From Periplaneta americana (lineage: Eukaryota; Arthropoda; Insecta; Blattodea; Blattidae): DNA of 64,000 nt. How positions within the stretch are numbered: position 1 is the stretch's first letter; each line of letters opens with the position of its first letter. The notes beneath the pieces were generated by a model. That model worked only from the letters and a program-made list of their open reading frames with translations, had not been told where the DNA came from and ran no database searches. The DNA is taken from NCBI RefSeq assembly GCF_040183065.1, contig NC_091132.1:93656606-93720605 (forward strand). Direction: 5' to 3'. A program made the position numbers and the translations under genes. Shown one piece after another: positions 36,903 to 47,745 of the stretch.

Positions 36903-37499
36903 ATGTTATGCTCGACCATGCCGGAATGTAGTAATTATACACCTGGAAGCAGTCCTTTAATGCATGTCATTAAAGTACACCTGTTTCTTAAAGTTCGATT
37001 ATTCTCGGATATGCAATCGAAAGACGAGAGAAACGGCACGGAGGCTGGAAATCCAATACTGTCGCAGAAGGTTATGTACTGTTACAATAATAATTAGCGT
37101 TAATTGTAAATAATATTCGAATAAATTCAATTTGTCATCTCGTTTTTCAATTCTAAATCAATTTCCAGGTTATACATTCTCTGCATTACATCAAGGTCAA
37201 TGACATTATTGTTCCTCGGACAAAATCAATACTTTCGCGTTTGCGCATATCTTACAATTCACGAGCTATGAACAAGGTCACTTCCGATCTTCTGTCAGAT
37301 ACAAATAAAATGAATACTTCTGAATAATTTCAAGTCAGAAATATGGTCGAGCATAAAAAGTCATATGAAACTTGCCTATAATGGTAATTAAGACGCTCGT
37401 ATGAAAATTATGAAACTCGCTTGCGCTCGTTTCATAAACAAACATACTTGCGTCTTAATTACTATCATTATAGGCTCGTTGCATAATGTACTATTATAT
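36903..37499 (+). mobile_element. Composite repeat, copy 1 (about 600 bp)
   Basis: This is present a second time in inverse orientation at 52568-53977. It begins TTATGCTCGACCATGCCGG; the same end motif recurs inverted at 37347-37362 (ATGGTCGAGCATAAAA). The right part (37365-37490) is a palindrome centred on GAAACTCGCTTGCGCTCGTTTC-like sequence, with arms containing TATAATGGTAATTAAGACGC. A 64-codon frame at 36903-37097 is not recognised. Confidence 0.75.
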
Positions 37500-37523
37500 T
37501 TCATTTTATTGTATTGTGATTAA

Positions 37524-38922
37524 CCTTCCTGCTACCAAATGGGATTACTCCACTTATGATTTTTTAATATTATAATTTTATTTTTCTTCATATTCCTTTT
37601 TGAAATTCTATGTATTTGTCCGTTATGTGTCAACTAACAATTTGAATTAACGATAACATAAATAATTACTCTAATTTCAGATGTGATTCATATTATTTAT
37701 GTAGGGTGATCTTGTTACCCCTCCCCCCTTAGGTAGCCTGTCATGACAGTTCTAGGATATAAAATTCAATCTGTATCTTAATTTTCTTCATGTATGTGTT
37801 TTTCTGCCTTCAAATTATTTTATTTTGTGTTATTTATAACAATTTTTAGTTTGTTATTTATATTATCATGATGTTATGTTTCCAATTATTTATTTTATAT
37901 TTCTGCGTGTTAACGTTTTTCTGAAAGTGATTTTGTTAAATATAATTATTAGATTGGCCTTTCTCGAGATGCTCATTGCGGCATAGGTGGCGTTCGAATA
38001 CAGTATTTGAATTTTAACAAATAACTAAAATCAGATTTATTAGTTTTCATACTTGGTTATTTAACGATGCTGTACCAACTACTAGATTATTTAACATCGA
38101 TGGGATTGGTGATAGCGAAATGGTATTTAGAGAGATGAGGCAGAGGATTCGCCATAGATTGCCTGGCATTTGTTTTATGGTTAGAAAAAACCTAGGAAAA
38201 AACCGAAACAGATAATAATCCCAAACGGGAATCTAACCCACACCCGACCGCAACTCTGGTTCGACAGAAAGCGCCTTAACCGACTGAGCTAAACGGATGG
38301 CGATTTGTTATTTTCATATTTTTATTTACTTTTGTAAATTAATTTTTATTTCATTACAAACAAATGTTTTTCAGTTGCTCTTGCTTGTATATATGATATT
38401 CTAATATATAATTTTCAATAAAAGCTAACTGAAATAATATCCAAATTATGTTATAGCCCAAGTGTAATAGACCTTCAGCTCACCCTACCCTTCTGTAGGA
38501 GGCCGTTGCCCTTATGAAATATCAGGCTTTTCGTATTTCGTACCTACTGTGACTTTCAGTGCTTGTAAATGTATATTCAATCATATCAAAATTGTGTAAT
38601 ATTAAGGAGATTGTCTTGAAATGAAAGAGAGGCAAATTTAAATTTACTGTATATGTTACCTTACAATGTCACCAGTAACTAAACTTCATTAATTTTGGTA
38701 TACATTTTTAACAAAATGGACCAGGGCTATTGGACCACTCTGTGTTTTTAAAAGTAGGATAATTATTTTATATTTCTACATTCTTTTAGTCTATAATTAA
38801 TAATATATAAATTATATGTATTCCAAATTTTTAACGAAGATTGATGTATGATTTTGATTTGGGGTAATTATATTACCCCCTTTGGTAGTAGTAAGTTGTG
38901 ATAAACCTTGGTAGCAGGAGGA
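37524..38922. mobile_element. piggyBac-type non-autonomous element with TTAA
   Basis: TTAA flanks both ends (37520-37523, 38923-38926). The ends CCTTCCTGCTACCAA and (reverse complement) TCCTCCTGCTACCAA match. A GGGTAATTATATTACCCC palindrome lies near the right end. It contains no recognised transposase and carries a family 4 SINE at 38052-38302. Confidence 0.7.
38052..38302 (-). mobile_element. tRNA-derived SINE, family 4, diverged copy
   Basis: It matches 11002-11264 along its length (minus-strand head GCTCAGTCGGTTAAGGCGC; body GGCATTTAAC-type end) with many substitutions, so it is older. Confidence 0.8.
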
Positions 38923-38959
38923 TTAAAGCGACGGCGACGTTTAGATTTAACATTTGTCA

Positions 38960-39500
38960 GTGTATTGTTGTTACGTCGAACTAAGGAAGAGACTAATGAA
39001 GTGCTTTGTGTGGAATGTGGCATTGTATGAGGCAGAAACATGGACATTACGATGAAGTGAAGAGAAACGAATAGAAGCATTTGAAATGTGGATATGGAGA
39101 AGAATGGAGCGTGTGAAGTGAACAGACAGAATATGAAATGAAGTTGTGTTGGAAAGAGTGGATGAAGAAAGAATGACGTTGAAGCTGATACGAAAGAGCA
39201 AAAGGAATTGGTTGGATCACTAGCTGAGGAGAAACTGCCTACTGAAGGATACACCGGAAGGAATAGTGAACGGGAGAAGAATTCGGGGCAGAAAGAAATA
39301 TCCGATGATAGACGTCATTAAGATATGTGGATCATATGCAGAGGCTAAGAGGAAGGTAGAAAATAGGAAAGATTGGAGAATGCTGGGTTTGCAGTGAAAG
39401 TCCTACCCAAGGGCAAAACACTTAGGGCCTATGTATGTATGTATGTATGTATGTATGTATGTATGTATGTATGTATGTATGTATGTATGTATGTGTGTAT
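38960..39500 (+). mobile_element. LINE 3' end with (GTAT)n tail
   Basis: The plus-strand frame, with several stops, reads LRKRLMKCFVWNVALYEAET, WTLR, EEKRIEAFEMWIWRRMERVK, ERMTLKLIRKSKRNWLDH, then NGRRIRGRKKYPMIDVIKIC and RKVENRKDWRMLGLQ. It is followed by a (GTAT)n array from 39430. Same family as 3700-4165. 5'-truncated and inactive. Confidence 0.8.
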
Positions 39501-39596
39501 TGTTACGTCATCATCCCTAATCTAACAAGGGATCCCGCAGTTACCGGAAGAAGACTATCCACGGTAGCAGCGCAAAGGGCCTGTCACATTTTTAAA

Positions 39597-39895
39597 GTAT
39601 GTTTCTAATTTATTGTGCATATCTTGTTTGTGTATGATTATTGGGTAGTTTCCTAATTTATGTTCGTCTTGTTTTGTTTTTAAGGTGCATATTGTTTTGT
39701 GTTCCTGTTTGTTTATTGTGGGTCTGTTAATTTTGTTTATGTTTCTTATCATGTCTTATCTTATGTATTCATGATGTTGATTTCGTGTATTTTGTATTGC
39801 TGTATCTATGTTTATGATTGTTTGTGTTCGTTGACTTGTCCCTGTGTTGTTTTGGTGTATGTTGTGTTTCAATCCTTTTTCAAGTAGTCTGGTTT
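39597..39895 (-). pseudogene. PLE N-terminal fragment
   Basis: The minus strand reads INRPTINKQEHKTICTLKTK, then DEHKLGNYPIIIHKQDMHNK. This resembles the region just before the reverse transcriptase core of Penelope-like elements (a KTK-x-DEH block followed by IIIHKQDYHNK). Truncated at both sides. Confidence 0.55.
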
Positions 39896-39896
39896 C

Positions 39897-39898
<2 letters not shown>

Positions 39899-39941
<43 letters not shown>
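39899..39941. repeat. (AT)n microsatellite
   Basis: About 20 AT units between a PLE fragment and a SINE. Confidence 0.95.
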
Positions 39942-39989
39942 CCCAAGAGCTGGAGCTTAATCTGAGACGATTCTGTCCGACGCCGGGGT

Positions 39990-40095
39990 GGTATCCGGTG
40001 TGGCTTAGTGGATAAAGCATCAGCACGTAGAGCTGAAAACTCGGGTTCAAATCCCGGCGCCGGAGAGAATTTTTCTCCATTCCATTACTCTTGCA
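39990..40095 (+). mobile_element. SINE with an almost perfect tRNA cloverleaf head
   Basis: Bases 39994-40064 fold as a complete 71-nt cloverleaf. The acceptor stem TCCGGTG/CGCCGGA has one wobble pair, the D stem is GCTT/AAGC, the anticodon stem TCAGC/GCTGA with loop ACGTAGA, and the T stem TCGGG/CCCGG with loop TTCAAAT. The anticodon position reads GTA, but position 33 is C rather than U. The 3' side continues into GAGAATTTTTCTCC and an AT-rich tail, so I call it a SINE rather than a functional tRNA gene. Confidence 0.7.
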
Positions 40096-41397
40096 TCATA
40101 TGGTTTCATTATGGTTGAGTGTCATGTTGGTGGTGTTGAATATTATGTGAAAGTGATCACTACAAATTATATTCCTAAGTGGTACAGTGTTAAAAGTTGT
40201 GTAATCAAGATGTAGGCCTACCTATAAAGAATTAACGACAGAAAGAATTGAATGAAAACGAATATAAGAGAAAGATTAAACAGAAAATAATATTATGAAT
40301 GTGACATCAATTTCTTGCCTGGTGTAGTAGAATAAAGGCAAGAAGTTCGAGTACAGCTGCAAAAGAAATGTTAATGCAAATTATACTCTCAATATTCAAC
40401 TTACTTACATTATCCAAATAAATGAAAAACAGAATTATAGAAGAAAGAAACATATGAAGAAGTAAAGAAGAAAGACATAAACAGAAATAAATAGAGATTA
40501 ATAAAACTGATATACAGAAATACAGACCTAAAGGAACTCGGCAAGATAATAATGAAATGTACAAAAAGGAAAAAAGATTATTCCAAAAGAAAAGAACAAA
40601 CTCACATAACTGAATGTTAAAATATTGCCTCATTCTGCTAATGAGAAATGAACTTAGAGGAAGTAAAGAAAAAATGAAACAGATAAAAAGAATTGTCATT
40701 AAGTATGTGACAAAGTTTAACTATAATAATTATTATGTAGACTATTGAACTTCATTAACATCTTCAAGGACAAGCAAATGTACATTGCGCATTGGAATGA
40801 TAATATAAATATATGAATGACATTGTTTCATGTGAAATAGTCTAACACGGTTAACTGAAAATTATAAATGAGTAAATAACAATGAAGAGCCCTTGTCCAC
40901 ATGGTAGGGAGGTTGGGATGGGCAGGGCGGAACTCGACATGCAGCCACCTCCTCGTGGTGAGTTCTGGGTTGTTTCAGTTCGTAATGAATGAAACAAGCA
41001 AAGAGCTGCATTTTTATATGAATATATTAATTTTAATTATTTATAATGATCAAATAAGTTTTTACTAGAGGAATTCGGTTTTAAATGTTTCATATAGCAT
41101 TGTATGAAGAAATAAGTGGTACTAAGTTCACACATACTTTCTCATCAGGTGTTTTTGCTCATTTACAGAAATTCAGTTGTTTGCAAAATCGTAAATGAAG
41201 CTACTGTTTATGAATTATTTTGTTGGACTAGTATTCGAACGAAAGACATAAATTACATCATTTAGTAAACATCCTAAATAATAGGATGTACTTTTGTTTC
41301 GGGAAGTAGACCTATTAATAATTCCATAAATAACAACTTTATTTCATTATTGCATTATATGGATTCAGTTGGCACAAGTATGTAATATCAAAGGTGT
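40096..41397. other. Unassigned, includes a purine-rich tract
   Basis: 40225-40690 is purine-rich on the plus strand (open on the minus strand for 130 codons as a Ser/Leu/Phe-rich frame, which follows from composition). The rest shows no feature. Confidence 0.4.
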
Positions 41398-41665
41398 CGT
41401 GATAGACGGATAGTTAGCGATGGACCAGTTCCTTGGCCTCTGGGCTCTCCGGACCTAAACCCACTAGACTTTTATGCGTGGGGTCATTTAAAAGAGCTTA
41501 TGTATGGAACCTAGGTGCAAGATGAAGAGAGTCTTCGAGTCCGTATGTTTGAAGACAGACAATACAACATTCTCCAAGGATACATTAGCGCACGCGGGAT
41601 TCAATGCGACGGCGGGTTGAAGTATGTATCCATGCTAACAGATGCCTTTTTTGCGCGCTTCCTGT
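41398..41665 (+). pseudogene. Tc1/mariner-type transposase C-terminal fragment
   Basis: The plus strand reads IVSDGPVPWPLGSPDLNPLD, FYAWGHLKELMYGT, then EESLRVRMFEDRQYN and a final FARFL. SPDLNPLDFYxWGHLK is the hallmark around the last catalytic Asp/Glu region of this transposase family. Stops and frame changes are present. No terminal repeats found. Confidence 0.75.
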
Positions 41666-42407
41666 AAGACAGATTTCCATATGGTATGCTATTTTTATTT
41701 TATAATGTAGCACACCATACAATGCAAGCAGACGTGTAGAAAATGGAGTGTAACAAAGAAATAAGACGTTTCCGGACAAATGATCATAGAATATTTTTAA
41801 TCCTCTATAATATTAGGAATATGCTCTCAAAGTTTTCACATACATCTTAATTACATCCTGTTTAACGTCCAATTTCTCTTATCCAATTTTGTGCAATTAA
41901 AAAATTATTTTATGGTTTTCAAATTGGAACATTTCCATATTTATTAGGTATTTCTGCATACTAACATCGTTTATTTTAAAACATATTTTGCATATCACAA
42001 GATAATTCCTGTAATGAAACGCAGTAGGCTACATCTCAAGTTTTGGCACCAAACTTACAGGAATACAGGTTCTTATAAGTTTTTTCAAGCAAAATTGATT
42101 TCATTACAGCAGTTACTGATATATTTAAAAATATTAAGAAAATTTAATTAGTTTTTACACCTTGGGGAAAAAATGAAATTATAAAACAAATTGTAATTGT
42201 AATCTTGTAATATTTTTACTTGTTTCACACCTTAAAGCTTCATTGCTAATGTAAGATCTATGGAATACAATTAATGAACTGAAAAATGAAATGAAGTACA
42301 TACGAAATCGTGAATAATTCAAAATTTTCGAGCGGTCTCTTGACATTTATATACAAAACTATATTAAAAAGCACAGTTTGTATGTCTATTTTGTTTGTAA
42401 TCCGAAG

Positions 42408-42593
42408 TGAAATCCAACGAAATTCAATTACGAAATTACGAAAATCAGCTCGCAATATTGCTCGAACAGACTGTCGCGCTGTCTTCAAATGAAGAAGAAG
42501 GACCAAAACAAGCCGAGAAACCATTGCCTATAATCGTCCACGCCATGGACTATATCCATGAATTAAGGTGCTATGTTGAAGGACTACGAAGTG
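42408..42593 (+). other. Candidate host exon, unrecognised
   Basis: An open segment reads NYENQLAILLEQTVALSSNE, then PIIVHAMDYIHELRCYVEGL. It has balanced codon use and a higher GC content than its surroundings. It is followed by AGT/GTGAGT, a good 5' splice donor, and preceded by a T-rich stretch ending in AG. The segment HAMDYIHEL loosely resembles helix 2 of HLH proteins, but no basic region or helix 1 is seen. It could also be chance or an unknown transposon exon. Confidence 0.3.
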
Positions 42594-42794
42594 TGAGTGA
42601 AACAATTTTCCAATAGCTCAACAAACTCGAACAATTTTGCACGAATCGAACATTAAATGCTAAAAGGAAACCAAGTCGCTTTGTGATCGGAGTGTGCTAG
42701 CTGCGTTCCGATGGTAATGATAAGAAGAAAGTATTCATAAGTGTAGCCAATCTGACACCTTAAATAGATATTATGAATAAACTGTTTTCTTTTT

Positions 42795-43325
42795 TTGTCC
42801 ACCGATGTGGCTGAGGCTGAGAGGTTAGCGAGTCTAACTCCGAACTCAGCGGGCACGGGTTCGATTCACAATCGGGATGAGTTGCCTGGGTGAGGTTTTT
42901 TCGGGGTTTTTCCCTCACTCCTATGGATGAATATCACGTAACTTTATCAGGCGATTGGAACCCCACTCATCTTCGCCACTTCCTTTCCTCCCTTATCATC
43001 TTTTCATTCATCATCCAATTACTTCTTCTGGTTTTCAGATCAATCTACAGGCGGCCCCCCGAAGCTGATGGCTCTCTCGACCGACTTCCATGGATTGTAT
43101 TCAAGTGATGGGGCAGACCTCGGGGGAGGACTTAAGGGAGCCTTGGGGGGGGGTTGTCGAAGAAGGGGTGGTATATGGACTCTGTTGGCTGTAGGGACCT
43201 GTCGTTAAGGGGATCGGTGCGCGTAGGGGATCGGTGGGCACGCAACTCATTCCATATACGGGGTGTACAATAGACCTCCAGTCATAGTGGGTGGGATGTT
43301 CCCTCCCTCCTAACAAAGAAAAAGA
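42795..43325 (+). mobile_element. tRNA-derived SINE, family 1, with a long 3' part
   Basis: The head (GAGAGGTTAGCGAGTC, box B ACGGGTTCGATTCAC) and body TGAGGTTTTTTCGGGGTTTT correspond to the SINE at 743-996. The sequence continues through a GC-rich segment (CGAAGCTGATGGCTCTCTCG, then several G runs near 43126-43220) to an AAAGAAAAAGAAA end at about 43325, so either this is a longer family member or two elements abut. Confidence 0.7.
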
Positions 43326-43689
43326 AACTCATTATCTACAGAATTTGTCAATTTTATAATAGGCCTATTGATTAATTGAATCAGTCATTTAAGAAAGGGC
43401 TCAATGGCATGTTTTTTAAGAAAATGGTTTCTTCACATATATTGGTGGATAATGGGTAGATACATGATTCTGTATTAAAAGAACTCATTTCCGCTCAATA
43501 AGATTATTTCTATAACTGTCTGAATATAGCATTCATTTTAGAAGTGGCTCAACTCCTGGAATTGAGGCCTTTATAAAGTGAATTTGCCTTCACACCTATA
43601 GCAGAGTCGCCGTAGTTTCCGGCATGGCTCCGCCTACCGCACTGTCATTACAGGCTGGCACCATGTTTACTGTTTATTGTTAGTAAAAT
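43326..43689. other. Unassigned
   Basis: No feature supported. Confidence 0.4.
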
Positions 43690-44645
43690 AACATGGACAA
43701 AAATACAATCTTAGTTCTTCCCTGAAGGAGTAAAAAACTCGTGCTCATTGAGATATCTAAACACAAAGATAAACACAAAGATAATTATTTGACACAAACT
43801 GTGTGAAGAAAAAAAATTAGAGGAATAAGTTAAATTTAAAAATACAATTTCAATTTTAACAATATAAGTCAAACAAATACATATACATATTAAATCAATA
43901 TATATTCTTTAAAAATTAAATTTCTAATGCTACTTTTTAAATTTCTGATACTAGAATTTTCCAAATTTGGGTATTTATCAATTATTTTATTGTATAACAT
44001 TGGACCAAAGTAGGTACCATGGCTAAGAGCTATGCTTGTGAAACACTTTGGTTCCCCTAGTTGCATAAAATCGGATCTTTTAGTTCCATATTTATGATGT
44101 TACAATTTGAATGTATGAAGATTAATAAGGCAATATAATAAATCTGTTTAATTTTCAAAACATTAAAATCATTGAACAAAAGCTCAGATGAGTAATCAAT
44201 TGATTTATTAAGGCATATTTTAACTATTTTTTCTGAATAAGTATTACTGGAGTGAGATTAGAAATACAAGCAATGTCTCCACCCTAAAATTTTATACTGG
44301 AGAATGGATTGAAATAAAGCTAAATAAATGAGACGTAAAATATTAATTGGTAAATATGACCGAAGTGTAACAAAGATATAAATTGCTTTACGTAATCTAT
44401 TCCATAAATATGTAATATGTTTGTTCCATCGTAAGTGTTGGTCGATTGTAACGCCTAAATACTTAACTTCTGAGGATTCGGTTAATATGGGACATGTGCT
44501 TACATGGTTGCCGAATTTGCGCGGAAGCCGTCGCTTCTTTTGATTAGAACGCGAAAGTTGCTTATAACAGTAAATGTGACAATGCTGCAACTCTCTCCAA
44601 CAACATAACGTCGCTAATAGCGAATCTAACGCAAGCATCAAGTCA
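43690..44645 (-). mobile_element. CR1/Jockey-like LINE 3' part, copy 2
   Basis: The minus-strand frame (44641-44258) reads SEVKYLGVTIDQHLRWNKHI, TYLWNRLRKAIYIFVTLRSY, LPINILRLIYLALFQSILQY and KILGWRHC: the thumb and C-terminal region of a non-LTR reverse transcriptase. Broken frames continue with LNKSIDYSSELLFNDFNVLK and TYFGPMLYNKIIDKYPNL to the 3' landmark CTCGTGCTCA at about 43740. It is the best preserved of the three copies in the window. Confidence 0.8.
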
Positions 44646-44769
44646 GCTGACTCGCATCGCTTACTGATTGGGTGCCAGAAACTAAGGCGACTCTAATATC
44701 GTGACAAACGTAAGAATAATCTGGTAACAGTTGATTACCAGTTACCAGTTCCAGCTGTTTTAAAGAAAC

Positions 44770-45240
44770 ATGGTGTCTTTGGAGAGAATGCAGTTATTTG
44801 TAATGAGAAGAAAAAAAAGAAAGGTATATGTAATAAGGAAAATTATAAAAGTGAAATATGTAGAAATCATTGCAAATGCTTCAGAGGAAGGGAGATTTAT
44901 AGTAAAATTGGTATCAACTGATGATATTAAGGAGGTTAGTAAATGGTGACAGAAATACTACAAGAGAACCTGCTTGTCAGTAGAAACAAAATCGACAGAA
45001 ACACCCCGTGATCAGAAAGTGAAACTGCAACCAACAATGTCTGACTCAAAGAACCCAGGGAAAGTATGTGTTTCAGCATTCATCGGAGGTTTGATAGGAC
45101 ACACTTTTGATTTGAAGATATCTGCTACAGAGATTGTGAAACTCCTGGATCAATGTACCTACAGTGAAAAATTTCCCATTAACGTTATGAAGATTGGGGA
45201 TTTGTCTACGTTAATGTGCTACATACCAGATAACCACTAA
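44770..45240 (+). pseudogene. Possible C-terminal piece of the element B transposase family
   Basis: A single frame from an ATG at 44770 runs to 45240 with one in-frame TGA at 44947-44949. It starts MVSLERMQLFVMRRKKRKVY, includes STDDIKEVSKW, then KSTETPRDQKVKLQPTMSDS and ends KIGDLSTLMCYIPDNH. The last block resembles the L-x-x-L-x-x-Y-(V/I)-P-P ending of SDNC-core transposase-like proteins (compare CQYVPPADMPFYES at about 32105). The assignment is tentative; the rest is unrecognised. Confidence 0.35.
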
Positions 45241-45243
45241 TGG

Positions 45244-46237
45244 TTTAACAGGGACACCGTAGCTTGGCCTACTAGCAGCAAAAGTAATGGTGATGCATAA
45301 AGGACATTAAATTTATTGTTAATTTTTTCTGTTGTTCTTAACAATGTATTGCAATTGTGACATAATATGTCAATGTTTGTGTTTCTATGATTATGAATAT
45401 CAGGATGATTTCAGTGAAATGAAAATATTAGTCAAAATAGAATTCATTTTTTCACAATTGTATTCTTAAATAGCGATTTCCACAATTTTGAATCAGTATA
45501 ACAACTTATCTCAACAAACTTTACTTGTTTTTCATACATGCTAATACTAAAACCATTGATTATTATAGGATAGGTGTGTAACTTTGTATCAAATATTGCC
45601 ATTTTTTTATATAATGAGTTTTTTCTTTCTCCTGAAAAATTGGAAATTGTGCCATTGAGCCCTTTCTTATATGACTGATTCAATTACAATGTTAGCCATA
45701 CTTGTTCAGTTGGTCGTAATTATTATGCATTGGCAATCCTGTTACATTTGTATCTAAAAAGCACAGACCGTTGTTGTGAACATTTCATTTATATAGACAA
45801 AACATTACGCGAACCTTTGGAAAGTAACATAAAAATAGTATTGTTGATGTAGGTAATGGATATGTGATACCATTCGGATTGTGTAACATGAGATGGGTAG
45901 TTCCGATTTCTGCCACCATTGGCTACAATATTAGCTTATAAATTTCAATAATGTCTGAAAAGTATACACTGGATTGAAGGTTTTCCTATGACATTTGTCT
46001 ATGGAGCAAACTGTCAACGTAACTTGCCTGTGATACAATAAACAGCGGTGAAAATATATTGTTATTACCAGCCATATATCTGGTTAACTGAAAAGGCTGG
46101 ATCGCAATACAATTTTGGCGTTAGCGACTAGCAAGATATCTGACTGAATTCCAATAGCCTGTAATAATTAAAATGTCTCCAAGAGCATTGAAACAGCAAC
46201 CGAACACCAGTGTTTCGCGAAATAGTTTGGAAAACAT
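45244..46237. other. AT-rich stretch, nothing recognised
   Basis: No gene or repeat was identified. Confidence 0.4.
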
Positions 46238-46238
46238 G

Positions 46239-46310
<72 letters not shown>

Positions 46311-46340
46311 TTGCTTTTTTTTTTTTTTTTTTTTTTTTTT
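46238..46340. repeat. (ATT)n followed by poly-T
   Basis: An ATT array of about 24 units runs straight into about 28 T residues. This is the layout of a minus-strand retroposon tail, but no body was recognised on either side. Confidence 0.9.
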
Positions 46341-47082
46341 CAAAATATAGACCCTATTGGGTGTCGCGGCGATTCATTAAGACTCGAAACACAATTCTCT
46401 AAAGGTTTAAGTTACAGGCAGCATTCTGCTTTACCTATTTCAAAGCGGAAGTATTTAAACTGTAGGTTAATTCTAAAGGGAAATTATAAATCCTTCTACT
46501 CGTATACATAATAAGAGTCACAGGAACGTTTCTCTTCCTGTCATTTCTGATGTAATGGTCTCATTTGTCACTCTATTCCAGGCCTGGGCGCTATTAAGTC
46601 AATTGAGTAATATAGATTTCTCCTTAACTCCACCTTCTCTGGCTAAGACGAATAGACCAATACTTAAGCACTGCTCAGTGACAGTGAAAGATTGCACATT
46701 GCTTTTCGAACTTTCGCTCTCGTTGGACGCCTGAAATTCATCACTGATGCACAGTGCCCACTGTGCGTTTGTTTATAAGGCTGTGAAGCGTAACGAACAT
46801 GGGAGGGGGATTCAGAGTTCAGTTCCACTTTCCCTTTGTGCCAAGGCTGAGTCTATTCTATGTTATACAGGGACATCGTTTTATTTTTACTAACATTTAT
46901 AATATTAACCTGGTTATACCTTTGGATCAACGATTAAGAACCGGAAACGCCGTTTGCTACCCCCTTCCACTTATATTAATATCTAGACCTTAAACAACAT
47001 GAAAGTAAATAATGAATGTTGGATAAGTAATGTTTGTGTGACAATAATAAACATTGGTAAGAAATAGTTATAATAATAGTTA
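46341..47082. other. Unassigned
   Basis: No gene recognised. GC content is a little higher at 46560-46800, without an identified family. Confidence 0.35.
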
Positions 47083-47129
47083 TAATAATAATAATAATAA
47101 TAATAATGAGATAATTTAGATATTTATCT

Positions 47130-47179
<50 letters not shown>

Positions 47180-47745
47180 CATTAAACATTGAGAAACCTG
47201 AAACAGCTATTATTGTTGACAAGAATTGTTAGAAAAATATTTCGTTAGCCTATTCTTAAATTGGTTTGATGTCTGACAGTCCCTGACATTATTCGGTAAG
47301 GAATTCCAAAGTCGAGGAACAGCCACAGTGAAAGAAAATGAATATGAGGATGTTCGGTGGGAGGGAATGGATAATATTGAAGAGTGTTGTGATCGTGTGT
47401 CTAGGTTATGATGGGTGGATATATCTTGAAAACGAGATGCAAGATAGAAAGGAGTGGAGAAATGCAATATGTGAAAGAGAAGGGAAAGACAGTGGATTTT
47501 CCTACGATCTTCTAGACGGAGCCAGGACAACATTTCGAGGGATAGTGTTACGTGATCAGCCCGGCGAATATTGCAGACGAAACGGACGCACATATTATGA
47601 ACACATTGTAGTCTCTGCGCCGAAGTAACGCTTAGGTCAGTAAGTAGAATATCACAGTAATTGAAGTGGGGCATCACGAGTGTTTGCACTAACATTTTTT
47701 TCATGGAAAAGGGTATAGGTATTGGAGGGAAGAAAAGTAGTTAAT
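47083..47745 (-). mobile_element. LINE 3' part (RRADH family), copy 1
   Basis: A 164-codon minus-strand frame (47704-47210) reads KKMLVQTLVMPHFNYCDILL, VTSAQRLQCVHNMCVRFVCN, IRRADHVTLSLEMLSWLRLE and DRRKIHCLSLLFHILHFSTP, then VPRLWNSLPNNVRDCQTSNQ and FKNRLTKYF. It is the C-terminal end of a non-LTR reverse transcriptase protein. The frame is open to its natural stop, so it is fairly young, though 5'-truncated. An (AT)n array (47134-47177) has grown inside the 3' non-coding part, and an (AAT)n tail lies at 47083-47107. Copy 2 is at 58541-59420. Confidence 0.85.
47134..47177. repeat. (AT)n microsatellite in the LINE 3' region
   Basis: About 22 AT units. The second LINE copy (58541-59420) has only a short TAATAATTAA at this place. 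Confidence 0.9.

Noticed and set aside
39994..40064. Functional tRNA gene (anticodon GTA)
   Set aside because: C at position 33 and continuation into a SINE tail make a SINE head more likely; the other tRNA-like heads are worse folds.
40307..40699. 130-codon minus-strand membrane-like frame
   Set aside because: It is the complement of a purine-rich tract; the Leu/Ser/Phe-rich composition follows from the base bias.
44770..45240. Intact host gene with a selenocysteine or readthrough TGA
   Set aside because: The C-terminal block looks like the transposase-like family at 30345-32204, and no readthrough context is seen. A dead transposon piece is simpler.
47338..47628. 96-codon plus-strand frame
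   Set aside because: It is the antisense of the conserved LINE coding region at 47210-47704.
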